A DNA stretch of 37,956 bases from Clostridiales bacterium (GCA_003559095.1 PWMW01000145.1:1-37956); one strand, 5' to 3'; shown: positions 25,381-33,927, counted from the first letter of the stretch. The notes: a model not told the origin generated them from the letters alone. Numbers and translations are program-made.

Positions 25381-25430
25381 CAAAAAACAGCCGCCTTTTG
25401 CTGCATGGTACGGCAGCGAAAAGCGGCTGT
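25381..25430 (-). terminator. Terminator, minus strand, with use for lemA
   Basis: ACAGCCGC at 25387-25394 pairs with GCGGCTGT at 25423-25430, with a further inner GCTGC/GCAGC stem. Read on the minus strand it is followed by TTTTTT, so it is a good terminator for the glycosyltransferase. On the plus strand it could still block transcription from lemA. Confidence 0.85.
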
Positions 25431-25435
25431 TGCTG

Positions 25436-26638
25436 TTAACCCCAAGATAGGAGCCGGGGAAAGCGCCGTGGTGCTTTGGGGTCCTGCAGTAATCCTTCGT
25501 AGATATCGACCAAACGCTGGGCGGTCTGGGTTAGAGAATAGTTCGCTGCTGTCCGTCGGCCTGCGGCCTGCATGGCCTCGTACTGCCCAGGCTGCTGCAG
25601 GAGCTGTTTGGTGTGAGCGGCCAGGGAAGCGGCGGAGTTCTCCGTCAAAAAACCATTGACACCGTGTTCCAGGGTGTCTTCGGAGCCCGTAGCCCGCACC
25701 GCCACCACCGGCGTCCCGGCAGCCATGGATTCGATGGTGACCAACCCTTGGGTTTCCGTGACCGAACCAAAGACAAATACTTTGGCACTGGCATAGGCTG
25801 AGACCACGTCTTCTGCCTGTAGAACCCCTGTAAAATGGACGCGCTGCGCCAGATCCAACTGGGCGGCTTGGTGGCTGAGATGCTCGCGTTCAGGGCCGCT
25901 GCCCACAAAGACCATGTGCAGTTGGGGAAACTCTGCGGCCAAGAGACTAAAGGCCTCCAAGACAATCTGCGGATTTTTTTCCTTGCCCAGCCGACCCACG
26001 AAGAGCAGAAACTCTGTGGAGTCGGGCAGTTGGAATCGCTGGGCCAAATACCGGGGATCCATATGCTCGTAGGGCTGCAGATCAACGCCCGTGGGCACCG
26101 CCGTTACGGGGACATGCAGCCGGTAGATGGACTCCATCATCTCCTTGACTTGAGGTGTGGGTGCAATAAGATGGTCACACTGCCGACAGTAGTGCTGCAA
26201 AAATCGGATGACCATTTGCCTTGTAATGGTACGAGGGGCTGGGATATAATGGACATATTCGTGATACATGGTGTGATGCGTGAAGACCAGCGGAATGCCG
26301 GTACGCCAGGCCAGCGTACTGCTGAGCTGCCCCATTAAAAAAGGTGAATGGCTGTGGATGATGTCGATACCCATCTGCAGCATCAGCTTATCAGAACCAG
26401 GAGAGATGGGGATCGGCAGGGAAAAATCACGGCAGGTTGGGGCTGGCAGCTAATAAAAGCGGAACACTTTGGCGCCACTGGCGTCCACCGCTTCTTGCGG
26501 ATCGGCTCGATTGTACGAAGGCGCGAAAACATAAACTTCATGACCTAGACGCGTCATCCCAGTGCTGAACCGTTGAATCGACCGGACAACGCCACTGACA
26601 TACGGTGTGTAGCTGTCGGTGAATACGGCTATTTTCAT
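25436..26638 (-). pseudogene. GT4 glycosyltransferase interrupted by an in-frame TAG
   Basis: Read through, the gene encodes about 400 residues of a GT-B, GT4-type transferase. The N-terminal part (MKIAVFTDSYTPYVSGVVRS) stops at TAG 26452-26450 after KVFRFY. The same frame then continues with LPAPTCRDFSLPIPISPG into IDIIHSHSPFLMGQL and stays open to the normal C-terminus. The donor-binding EX7E motif is intact in TETQGLVTIESMAAGTP. Relatives include diacylglycerol glucosyltransferases. One substitution, for example from a serine TCG, would explain the stop. ATG 26638 lies 6 nt behind GGAG. It may be a recent nonsense mutation, a sequencing error or readthrough; TAG is an ordinary stop in rpmJ, yigZ and rnhA here. 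Confidence 0.85.
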
Positions 26639-26650
26639 GGGCATCTCCTT

Positions 26651-27430
26651 CTAAAACCCAAACCCTCCCGGCATGGGCATTGGGCCGGATTCTACATCCT
26701 GCTCCCACATGGCTTCGGGGTCTTCGGCTTCCGGCAAATGTTCCAGCAAATACTCCAGGACCACATGAGTGGCTTCCGGATGTGTCGGCCGGACAAACAT
26801 GGCAATATAGCGGGGTTGTCCGGGGTGGGGTATGCCCCACAGAGGTTCTTCTTCGCTGCCGAGATTCATCAACGCTCCCTGCTGCGCATACTGCTGCAGG
26901 CGCGGCCGCGATAGGGTAAAAAGATCGGGGCTTTCGCCTGCGGCCATCACAACGATCAGTTTCATCTCCATATTGCCGTAGGGTAGAAGCTGCATATCCA
27001 GAAACATCGTATCTTGGCTCTCATTGAACTCTTTCGCTAGGTTCTGCAGCTGTTCCTGCTCGACGAAATCGGCTTCGGCCATGAACACGACTTTTTGCCG
27101 TCCAGCAGCAGGATCTGGAGGCTGCGGCCAGAAAAACATGGCAAGGATAAGTGCAATACCCACGGCGACACCGCCGATGAGAAAACGTCGATCTACCGGA
27201 GGCGGTGGGGGATCCCCCTTCGGAGGCTCACCTTTGACGGCTTTAGCTACCTGCGGGCAGCCGTGCCGGCTGCACCCGCCGCTGCGTTTCCAACAGTCCA
27301 CATGATGAAAGGCGTGGCAGCGCGGGCATTCTACCACCTCGTCCCCGGCCTGAAGCGGTTCTTGGCAGTGCATGCATGGTTTGCCGATGGCCGTGGAGAA
27401 ATGGTCGAGGGATGTTATTTGTTTTTCCAG
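26651..27430 (-). CDS. RING-like zinc domain, membrane segment and solute-binding-like domain protein
   Basis: This 259-residue protein is an unusual fusion. The N-terminus has a cross-brace-like cysteine set: C19-x2-C22, C35-x2-C38, H42/H43, C46, C53 and C58, similar to prokaryotic RING-finger domains. A Pro-rich linker and one membrane helix (about 81-100) follow. The outer part (VVFMAEADFVEQEQLQNLA, AAGESPDLFTLSRPRL, YAQQGALMNL) resembles the first lobe of family 1 solute-binding proteins but is much shortened. I chose CTG 27430: AGGAGG lies 8 nt upstream and the first Cys of the CMHC motif is only included from there. The first ATG (27373) would remove that cysteine. Function unknown; it may sense or bind something outside the membrane. 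Confidence 0.6.
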   Translation of the reverse strand: MEKQITSLDHFSTAIGKPCMHCQEPLQAGDEVVECPRCHAFHHVDCWKRSGGCSRHGCPQVAKAVKGEPPKGDPPPPPVDRRFLIGGVAVGIALILAMFFWPQPPDPAAGRQKVVFMAEADFVEQEQLQNLAKEFNESQDTMFLDMQLLPYGNMEMKLIVVMAAGESPDLFTLSRPRLQQYAQQGALMNLGSEEEPLWGIPHPGQPRYIAMFVRPTHPEATHVVLEYLLEHLPEAEDPEAMWEQDVESGPMPMPGGFGF

Positions 27431-27512
27431 TGCAATCGCCTCCTGTCATTGCTGCTTCGATTCTAAGATACCATATTCGCTTAGCCGTGCCAAGAAGGAT
27501 GGGGTGTTACGC

Positions 27513-27944
27513 TTGAAACATGTGGAAATCTATACAGACGGTGCCTGCTCTGGGAATCCAGGACCTGGAGGTTGGGGCGTTGTTCTGTTCTATGGTGACA
27601 TTAAGAAAGAACTTTCCGGTGGGGAACGGCATACCACTAACCAACGCATGGAACTGCAGGCAGTGATTGAAGGTCTGCGCGCGCTTAAGGAACCCTGCCG
27701 TGTCACTGTGTACTCCGATAGTGCCTATGTAATCAATGCCTTCAAACAAAACTGGCTGCGCAATTGGGAGCGCAACGGTTGGCAGAACTCCCGCAAGGAA
27801 CCGGTGAAGAACCAAGAACTGTGGCAGGAGCTGTTGCGCCTGACCCGCATTCATGATGTGCGCTGGGTGAAAGTCAAAGGCCACAGTGACAATCGCTGGA
27901 ACAACCGAGCTGATGAATTGGCGGTGGCAGCCATCGCCAAATAG
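27513..27944 (+). CDS. rnhA: Ribonuclease HI
   Basis: RNase HI cuts RNA in RNA-DNA hybrids. The 143-residue protein has the catalytic set Asp9 (IYTDGACSGNPGPGG), Glu47 (NQRMELQAVIEGL), Asp69 (VYSDSAYVINA) and Asp134 (NNRADELA), and the basic handle region LRNWERNGWQNSRKEP. I chose TTG 27513, which gives MKHVEIYTDG behind GGGGTG; the open frame extends 47 codons upstream without similarity. Length matches the E. coli type enzyme. It is divergent from the RING-like gene and is followed 15 nt later by the HEAT-like gene. Confidence 0.95.
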   Translation: MKHVEIYTDGACSGNPGPGGWGVVLFYGDIKKELSGGERHTTNQRMELQAVIEGLRALKEPCRVTVYSDSAYVINAFKQNWLRNWERNGWQNSRKEPVKNQELWQELLRLTRIHDVRWVKVKGHSDNRWNNRADELAVAAIAK

Positions 27945-27959
27945 AAAGGGGCGGCATCT

Positions 27960-29309
27960 GTGAGAATCGATTATCGCTATTTAATTCAAGAAGTAGAATC
28001 CATTACCACATTGGACGGGTTCGTCTCGGCCTGTCTGGAAATCCGCGACAGTATGCTGTTCTATGATAAAGAACTGCTTTTGACAGCCTTTGGCTCCACC
28101 TTGGAACTGCTGGTCGTCTCTTCGTTTTACTGGGCTGGACTGGAGTCTCCCGAGGATCTGCAGGAAGCTCGGGAGCGAGCAGACGAAGCCCTGGCGAATC
28201 TGCGTTCGGAGTTGTCCGAGTCCATGCTGCCCATGGACATTCAATACTTGGGAGAACAGTATCTGCGCGGCAACGGCTGGGCTTTGGAACTGCGCATTCC
28301 CCTGTATTACAAGACCTTTGCAGCCTATATCAATGCAGAGAAAGCCAAGGCAGCACCCATTGATGCCTGTCTTCAGCGGGCCCAAGAGTGGTTCCTGCAG
28401 GGTGAAAATCAGCGTGCCCTCGCAGAGACCGCTCTGGTCGGCGCCCAGGTTCTGCGGGGCGGCCATATTCGGCCCATCTGGTTTCGCGTCGGCCATCCCC
28501 GGCTGCAGCTGCATTTGGCCGGTCTGCAGACCATGGCCAATAACTTCGCTGTGGCTCCTTATTTTTCATTTCCCTTCGAGGACATTGCTACGGAACGGCA
28601 AAAGCGCAAGCGTACACCCGGAGGCACGGTGGTGGATTTGGGAGCATTCCGAAACTTTCGGCGGGAAGCGGCCGGCTATACGGATCGCCGCATTGTGATC
28701 GAACCTGACCAGTTGGACCGCTGCCTGGAACGCCTTGGCGAAGATGACGTGGATATAGCGGATCTGCAGCGCTGTTTGGAGCCCCATCGTGCCCAGGTCA
28801 TTCCCGTCTTGCAGGGTGCAGCCAGGGCTTGGGTAGGGGGCGGTGAGGAGGATCCCCTCATCAGCCGGCGGGCTCTGCAGATTCTGACCCAGTGGGGTGA
28901 AAAAGCCACGGCCGATGCGGCACTGGACGTATTGGTTCACAGCGATCCTTGGGACACCATGTTTCAGGAATCTCTGCATGCCCTCCAAAGTCTTGGGCAT
29001 AAGGCGGTGCCGGCCGTACGGCGATTTACCAAAGAGCGCCCGGAAGGGCCACTGCCCATTCTTCTGGCTGATACCTTGAGCAGAGGACGTCCCAGCAAGC
29101 GGGTGACATCACTTCTGCGGGAGCTGTTCGAACGGAGCCAGTGGGGCAAAGGCCGGGAGATCATCGGTGCTGCCCTGGCCCGTATGGGCGGCCGCGAAGA
29201 GTGGGCGTACCTGCGCCAAGCCATGGATGAAGAACCGGCGGATCCCCGCAGCCTTATGGATGATCTGAAGGACATCCTTGATGCCAAAGAACAGCAGTAC
29301 CAGGAGTAA
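27960..29309 (+). CDS. Uncharacterised protein with C-terminal HEAT-like repeats
   Basis: I do not recognise a named family for this 449-residue protein. It has no signal peptide or membrane helix. The first 220 residues are helical and acidic, starting MRIDYRYLIQEVESITTLDG. The segment near 220-245 is basic (RQKRKRTPGGTVVDLGAFRN). From about 260 on, repeated helix pairs such as LISRRALQILTQWGEKATAD and ESLHALQSLGHKAVPAVRRF resemble HEAT or PBS-lyase-like repeats used for protein binding. It starts at GTG 27960 behind AAAGGGG, 15 nt after rnhA, so the two are probably cotranscribed. Role unknown; a scaffold is a guess. Confidence 0.7.
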   Translation: MRIDYRYLIQEVESITTLDGFVSACLEIRDSMLFYDKELLLTAFGSTLELLVVSSFYWAGLESPEDLQEARERADEALANLRSELSESMLPMDIQYLGEQYLRGNGWALELRIPLYYKTFAAYINAEKAKAAPIDACLQRAQEWFLQGENQRALAETALVGAQVLRGGHIRPIWFRVGHPRLQLHLAGLQTMANNFAVAPYFSFPFEDIATERQKRKRTPGGTVVDLGAFRNFRREAAGYTDRRIVIEPDQLDRCLERLGEDDVDIADLQRCLEPHRAQVIPVLQGAARAWVGGGEEDPLISRRALQILTQWGEKATADAALDVLVHSDPWDTMFQESLHALQSLGHKAVPAVRRFTKERPEGPLPILLADTLSRGRPSKRVTSLLRELFERSQWGKGREIIGAALARMGGREEWAYLRQAMDEEPADPRSLMDDLKDILDAKEQQYQE

Positions 29310-29313
29310 CCAC

Positions 29314-29331
29314 GGCCCAAAAGGGCCCTTT
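29314..29331 (+). terminator. Short hairpin terminator candidate
   Basis: GGCCC, AAAA loop, GGGCC, then CTTTGT lies just after the HEAT-like gene. The stem is only 5 bp and the U-tract is short. Confidence 0.4.
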
Positions 29332-29366
29332 GTCCAACCTGTCCCTTAAGACTGTAAGCCATTAGC

Positions 29367-29405
29367 ACCTCTCCAGCCACAGCACTTGATGCCAGCTGGA
29401 GAGGT
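29367..29405. repeat. Perfect 11-bp inverted repeat
   Basis: ACCTCTCCAGC at 29367-29377 pairs perfectly with GCTGGAGAGGT at 29395-29405 around 17 nt. No U-tract follows. It may be a second termination or attenuation structure before the sugar genes. Confidence 0.5.
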
Positions 29406-29492
29406 GATCCTCGGTTCGGACAGAAAAGGGGTTTGGCCGTCAGCGGCGAATAGGTGCAGTGACGGGAGCTATTTGTTTTGCTTCGAATTAGC

Positions 29493-29513
29493 GCATAATT
29501 CGGTGAATTATGC
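29493..29513. promoter_or_regulatory. Operator-like palindrome before the GH13 gene
   Basis: GCATAATTC, GGT, GAATTATGC is a perfect 9+9 inverted repeat. It includes a -10-like CATAAT at 29494-29499 and lies 36 bp before the GH13 start. A second hairpin, GCCGACG/CGTCGGC at 29512-29530, follows directly before the ribosome-binding site. A sugar-responsive repressor could bind the palindrome; no regulator gene is adjacent. Confidence 0.5.
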
Positions 29514-29549
29514 CGACGCCTGCCGTCGGCTGCAACGGGAGGGATTGTC

Positions 29550-31232
29550 TTGGCAGAAGCGTGGTGGAAGGAGAGTGCTGTATACCAGATCTATCCCCGC
29601 AGTTTCTTCGATAGCAATGGCGATGGCATCGGTGATCTGCAGGGGATTATCGCCAAATTGGACTATATACAGCGACTGGGCGTGGATGTCCTTTGGTTAT
29701 CACCGATCTATCAGTCGCCCAATGACGATAATGGCTACGATATCAGCGATTACTTCAAGATCATGAAAGAGTTCGGCACCTTGGTGGATTTCGAAAATCT
29801 GTTGGAGGCTGTGCACCAGCGCGGGATGAAACTGGTCATGGATTTGGTGGTCAACCACACCAGTGATGAGCATCTTTGGTTTGTGGAGTCGGTCAAGGAT
29901 GCCCAAGGAACGTACGGCGACTATTACATCTGGCGGCCGGGCCGGGATGGCGGACCACCCAATAATTGGGGCGCCTTTTTCGGAGGATCAGCTTGGCAGT
30001 ATTGCGAGCAGCGGGATGCCTACTACCTTCACCTTTTTTCCAAGAAACAGCCCGATCTCAACTGGGAACATCCGGGAGTCCGCCGGGACATTCTGGATAT
30101 GATGCGCTGGTGGTTGAACAATGGTGTGGACGGCTTCCGCATGGATGTTATCAATCTTCTCTCTAAACATCCCGAACTGCCAGATATGCCTGCTCAGGAG
30201 AACCAGCCTTATCCCATGCCTCTGCCCTATGTGGCCAACGGGCCCAAGATTCATGAGTACCTCCAGGAGATGAAACGGGAAGTTTTGGACGATTTCCCCT
30301 GCATGACCGTGGGTGAAATGATTGGTGTCACGCCGGAACTGGCACTGCGTTATGTGGACGAGGCCACCGGCCCTTTGAACATGGTGTTTCACTTTGAACA
30401 CATGTATGTGGATCACGATTGGTCCCAGCCGGGACAAAAGCGCAGCTGGAAGCTGACAGAAATGAAGGCTATTCTGCGCAAGTGGCAGGAGACCTTGCAG
30501 GGTCGGGGCTGGAATGCACTGTATTGGAACAACCATGATCAGCCCCGCTCGCTATCCCGTTTTGGCAGTGAAAAGCGCTATCCGGTGGAATCCGCCAAGA
30601 TGCTGGCTGCCGTTCTTTTTCTCCAACAGGGAACCCCTTTCATCTACCAAGGGGAAGAGTTGGGTATGACCAACTGTGCCTTTGAACGTATTGAAGATTA
30701 TCGGGATGTGGCGACGGTTGGGATGTATGAACAGTTCACCACAGCTGGTTATCCCGAGGACCAAGTTATGGCGGCCATCCAGCGGCTGTCCCGGGACAAT
30801 GCCCGCACACCCATGCAGTGGAGTGCAGAACCCCATGGCGGTTTTACCACCGGTAAACCTTGGATCAAGGTGAACCCCAATTACAAGGAGATCAATGCCG
30901 CCGCCCAAATGGAAGAACCCCATTCTGTGTTCAACTTTTATCGCAAATTGTTGGCACTGCGTAATTCCAATTCAGTGTTGATCTATGGTGCGTACAAGGA
31001 AATCCTCCCGGACAGCGAAGATGTGTATGCCTTCCTGCGTACCCAAGGTGGTGAAATGGTCTTGGTGGCCGGTAATTTCCGGCATAAGGAAGTGAAGGTG
31101 GACTTGCAGCCTTGGGTCAAGGTGAAGCCAGATATGGAGATGCTGCTCACAAATTACCAGGGGCCGCGCACCCTAGACGACGGTGTTCTGCTGCTGGAAC
31201 CTTTTGAGGTAGTGGTGTATCGTGTTTCTTAG
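29550..31232 (+). CDS. malL: GH13 alpha-glucosidase, oligo-1,6-glucosidase type
   Basis: This 560-residue cytoplasmic enzyme hydrolyses alpha-linked gluco-oligosaccharides. Family motifs in order are a calcium-site-like DSNGDGIGDL (21-30), DLVVNHTS, nucleophile Asp199 in GFRMDVIN, acid/base Glu256 in TVGEM and Asp330 in NNHDQPR. Valine directly after the nucleophile is the residue linked to alpha-1,6 preference in oligo-1,6-glucosidase; alpha-1,4 enzymes usually have threonine. Trehalose-6-phosphate hydrolase is a close relative and cannot be fully excluded. It starts at TTG 29550 behind GGGAGGG. Strong hairpins lie on both sides. Confidence 0.87.
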   Translation: MAEAWWKESAVYQIYPRSFFDSNGDGIGDLQGIIAKLDYIQRLGVDVLWLSPIYQSPNDDNGYDISDYFKIMKEFGTLVDFENLLEAVHQRGMKLVMDLVVNHTSDEHLWFVESVKDAQGTYGDYYIWRPGRDGGPPNNWGAFFGGSAWQYCEQRDAYYLHLFSKKQPDLNWEHPGVRRDILDMMRWWLNNGVDGFRMDVINLLSKHPELPDMPAQENQPYPMPLPYVANGPKIHEYLQEMKREVLDDFPCMTVGEMIGVTPELALRYVDEATGPLNMVFHFEHMYVDHDWSQPGQKRSWKLTEMKAILRKWQETLQGRGWNALYWNNHDQPRSLSRFGSEKRYPVESAKMLAAVLFLQQGTPFIYQGEELGMTNCAFERIEDYRDVATVGMYEQFTTAGYPEDQVMAAIQRLSRDNARTPMQWSAEPHGGFTTGKPWIKVNPNYKEINAAAQMEEPHSVFNFYRKLLALRNSNSVLIYGAYKEILPDSEDVYAFLRTQGGEMVLVAGNFRHKEVKVDLQPWVKVKPDMEMLLTNYQGPRTLDDGVLLLEPFEVVVYRVS

Positions 31233-31243
31233 GTGTTTACCAA

Positions 31244-31282
31244 AAAAGACCGGCTTCGCTCTAACGGCGAAGCCGGTCTTTT
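31244..31282. terminator. Strong bidirectional terminator
   Basis: AAAAGACCGGCTTCGC at 31244-31259 pairs perfectly over 16 bp with GCGAAGCCGGTCTTTT at 31267-31282. It ends the GH13 gene. On the minus strand it is followed by TTTTTT, and a minus-strand reading frame ends directly at it. Confidence 0.92.
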
Positions 31283-31400
31283 AGTGCTCATCCAGCTGAC
31301 GATCGAGTTTGCGGAATTCCTTGCTATCCACGGTTTCGCGAATGATCAGAGCAGCGAAGGGTTCTTTCCGTATGCTGCACCATCGGTGTGCTGATAAAAC
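31281..31400 (-). pseudogene. Possible C-terminal remnant of a lost gene
   Basis: Read on the minus strand, 39 codons run from an upstream in-frame stop to TAA at 31283-31281: IRKEPFAALIIRETVDSKEF then RKLDRQLDEH. The sequence looks protein-like, ends exactly at a minus-strand terminator and has no start codon or ribosome-binding site. This suggests the tail of a gene whose front was deleted. No family assigned. Confidence 0.35.
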
Positions 31401-31862
31401 TCAGAAAAAGTCAAAGAGGCCGGCGAAGTTGCCGCTACGATGTTCGGGCACTCCTAAACTACCAACATTGAGAGTCGTTTTCAATAGTCAGGTTAAGATT
31501 GGAGACATCCCTCAGTGTCACAATGACGGGACCCGACGAGAGCATGACGAGATGTGGGGTTATCGTATGGCTGGGCCAGAAAAATCCTTATAGCCCATGT
31601 CAAACGCACTTTTCTAGTGATCCACATAAGCATTGTTACAGCCCAGTGGACCGCTCAGGGCTAATTGTGAGATTACGTCCTTATAACAAGGCACCCCTCA
31701 GACGTTGTCTGGAGACCAGCATAAGAGCCTAAACGGTCCGAAAAAAGCCAAAATGGAGAAATTAGTTTAAGACTAGAAAAAACTGTGTTAATTAGGAAGG
31801 AGTATCACAAGATCTGGCGAAAAGTTAAAAATACGTTATTAAGTCTTAAGGAGGCGGTGAAC
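31401..31862. other. Gene-free, AT-richer interval before the GH31 operon
   Basis: I see no credible gene in these 460 bases; the short open frames have no family features. Visible elements are a LacI-like partial palindrome TTGAGAGTCGTTTTCAA (31468-31484), a direct repeat GACGAGA at 31535 and 31546 (11 bp apart), and a hairpin CAGACGTTGTCTG (31699-31711). The last 120 bases are clearly AT-rich and probably hold the promoter, though no clean -35/-10 pair was found. Confidence 0.5.
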
Positions 31863-33827
31863 ATGTACGGCTTAGATTGCCAGGGAAAGCAGGTTTTTTG
31901 GCATGGCGACGGAGAGGTGCTTTGTGTTGAACCGTACGGAGAAGATATCATCCGGGTACGGGCGACGAAGAACCGAAAGATCACCGAAGAATCTTGGACA
32001 CTATTGCCGCCGGAAGCGGACTCTGCCTTAGTCGAGCAATCCGAGGCAAAGGTCATTTTGAAAAATGGAAAGCTGGTAGCCGAGATTCTTGCCGACGGTA
32101 CCATAACGTTTTTGAACCAAAATGGGCAAGTCCTTTTAGAGGAGTACTGGATCGACGAGCGCGCTTTGACAGTGCCTGTACGCCGAGCCCGTGAATACCG
32201 TGCTGTGTCCAGTAACCAGTACAAACTAGCTCAATATTTCAAACCGCAAAAAGGCGAGCGTTTCTACGGAATGGGCACTTATCGAAATAACTGCTTCAAC
32301 TTGAAAGGAACGACATTGGGGTTGTGCCACAAGAACACCCAATCAAGCATTCCAGTACTATATTCGTCCAAAGGGTATGGGTTAATCTGGAACAATCCGT
32401 CTGTGGGACAAGCTGAACTGGTTAATAATCACACCATGTTTAGTGCCGAAGCAGCACAACAGTTGGACTATCTGATAACAGCCGGTGACAGTCCGGATGA
32501 AATCAACGAGAACCTGACCCAGGTTACAGGTCGATCTCCTGAACTTCCCGAGTGGGCGGCGGGCTTTTGGCAGTGTAAACTTCGATACGAAACGCAGGAC
32601 GAGGTTCTGCGTACGGCCCGAGAGTACAAGCGCCGGGGACTACCCATTTCGGTGATTGTCATTGATTTCTTCCACTGGACTGAACAGGGTGACTGGAAGT
32701 TCGACCCTGAGTGCTTCCCCGAGCCCGAAGCTATGTTGAAAGAGCTTCATGAGATGGGGATCAAGGTGATGGTTTCCATCTGGCCGACGGTGGATCCGTC
32801 CAGTGAAAACTTTGAAGAACTCAAGCGCAATGACTATTTGTTGAAGTCGGAAAAAGGTGTTTCGGTGTTTTTCATGTTCAACGGTCCGGAGACCTACTAC
32901 GATCCCACTCATCCTGGCGCTCGCGATTTTGTTTGGAGTAAGGCCAACGAGAACTATTTCCAGAAGGGCGTTGACATGTTCTGGTTGGATGAAGCTGAAC
33001 CAGAGCTGCGCCCCTATGATTATGATCACGTTCGTTACCATTTGGGGAATGGTCTAGAAGTGACCAACCTCTTCCCGTTTTACTATGCCAAGACATTTGC
33101 AGATGGAATGAAAGCCGAGGGTAGAGAAGACATCGTCAACTTGATCCGCTGCTGCTGGCTGGGAAGTCAGCGCTTCGGTGTCGTAGCATGGTCTGGTGAC
33201 ATTCCATCTACGTTCCAATCGCTGGAAGAACAGATGAAGATCGGTCTGAATATGTCGCTGACGGGCATTAGTTGGTGGACTACCGACATCGGTGGGTTTT
33301 TCGGTGGGGATCCTACAACACCTGAATTCCGCGAACTCTTCGTCCGCTGGTTCCAATACGGTGTCTTCTGCCCCATCTTCCGGAATCACGGTTTCCGCCT
33401 TCCCATGCCGCCGTGGAACGAAATGCGCAGCGGTGGGCCGAATGAGGTGTGGGATTATGGCGAAGAGGCCTATCCTATCCTTGTGAAATACATGGAACTA
33501 CGGGAACAGCTGAAACCTTACATTCTCGAACAGATGAAGATTGCGTCTCGCACAGGGCGACCTGTTATGCGGCCGTTGTTCTATGATTTTCATCAAGATG
33601 AAACAACCTTTGAAATCGAGGACCAGTTCATGTTCGGCGACAACATTCTTGTAGCCCCTGTCTATGAAGCACAATGTACTTCCAGAAAGGTCTATCTGCC
33701 GGAAGGCTCATCCTGGATTAACGTCTTCAGCAAAGATAGCTTTACTGGCGGTCAATGGGTTGATGTGGACACGCCGCTGGACCAGATACCACTGTTCTCC
33801 AGAAATGGGATGGAAATCTCGGTGTGA
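31863..33827 (+). CDS. GH31 glycoside hydrolase, alpha-xylosidase/alpha-glucosidase
   Basis: The 654-residue enzyme has the GH31 N-terminal beta-sandwich (ERFYGMGTYRNNCFNLKG), the barrel with VIVIDFFHWTEQGDW, nucleophile Asp376 in MFWLDEAEPEL and acid/base Asp446 in VAWSGDIPSTF, and a C-terminal beta domain. The WLDEAEPE form of the nucleophile motif occurs in alpha-xylosidases, but alpha-glucosidases are in the same family. No signal peptide, so it acts on imported sugars. I chose ATG 31863, 8 nt behind AAGGAGG; an upstream in-frame start at 31785 would add 26 unlikely residues. It heads an operon with two sugar permeases and a binding protein. Confidence 0.9.
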   Translation: MYGLDCQGKQVFWHGDGEVLCVEPYGEDIIRVRATKNRKITEESWTLLPPEADSALVEQSEAKVILKNGKLVAEILADGTITFLNQNGQVLLEEYWIDERALTVPVRRAREYRAVSSNQYKLAQYFKPQKGERFYGMGTYRNNCFNLKGTTLGLCHKNTQSSIPVLYSSKGYGLIWNNPSVGQAELVNNHTMFSAEAAQQLDYLITAGDSPDEINENLTQVTGRSPELPEWAAGFWQCKLRYETQDEVLRTAREYKRRGLPISVIVIDFFHWTEQGDWKFDPECFPEPEAMLKELHEMGIKVMVSIWPTVDPSSENFEELKRNDYLLKSEKGVSVFFMFNGPETYYDPTHPGARDFVWSKANENYFQKGVDMFWLDEAEPELRPYDYDHVRYHLGNGLEVTNLFPFYYAKTFADGMKAEGREDIVNLIRCCWLGSQRFGVVAWSGDIPSTFQSLEEQMKIGLNMSLTGISWWTTDIGGFFGGDPTTPEFRELFVRWFQYGVFCPIFRNHGFRLPMPPWNEMRSGGPNEVWDYGEEAYPILVKYMELREQLKPYILEQMKIASRTGRPVMRPLFYDFHQDETTFEIEDQFMFGDNILVAPVYEAQCTSRKVYLPEGSSWINVFSKDSFTGGQWVDVDTPLDQIPLFSRNGMEISV

Positions 33828-33844
33828 TTTCGTTAGTACACATA

Positions 33845-33875
33845 GGGTGGAGTCCCATATGCCGGGACTTCACCC
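33845..33875 (+). other. Intercistronic hairpin between GH31 gene and permease
   Basis: GGGTGGAGTCCC at 33845-33856 pairs with GGGACTTCACCC at 33864-33875, 12 bp with one G-U pair, with no U-tract. It may set the ratio of enzyme to transporter mRNA. Confidence 0.55.
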
Positions 33876-33927
33876 GCTGGCTATACAGCGTCATATCCAG
33901 TTGCTTCCAGCTTAGGGAGGTCGTTCG

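Noticed and set aside
26450-26452. Pyrrolysine or amber reassignment
   Set aside because: TAG ends rpmJ, yigZ and rnhA in the same window, and no suppressor tRNA is visible here.
31309-31593. A 94-codon plus-strand open frame
   Set aside because: It lacks a good ribosome-binding site, looks random in composition and starts opposite the minus-strand remnant.
31660-31692. A lac-operator-like AATTGTGAG before the GH31 operon
   Set aside because: Only one half-site matches; the other half is displaced and the palindrome is poor.
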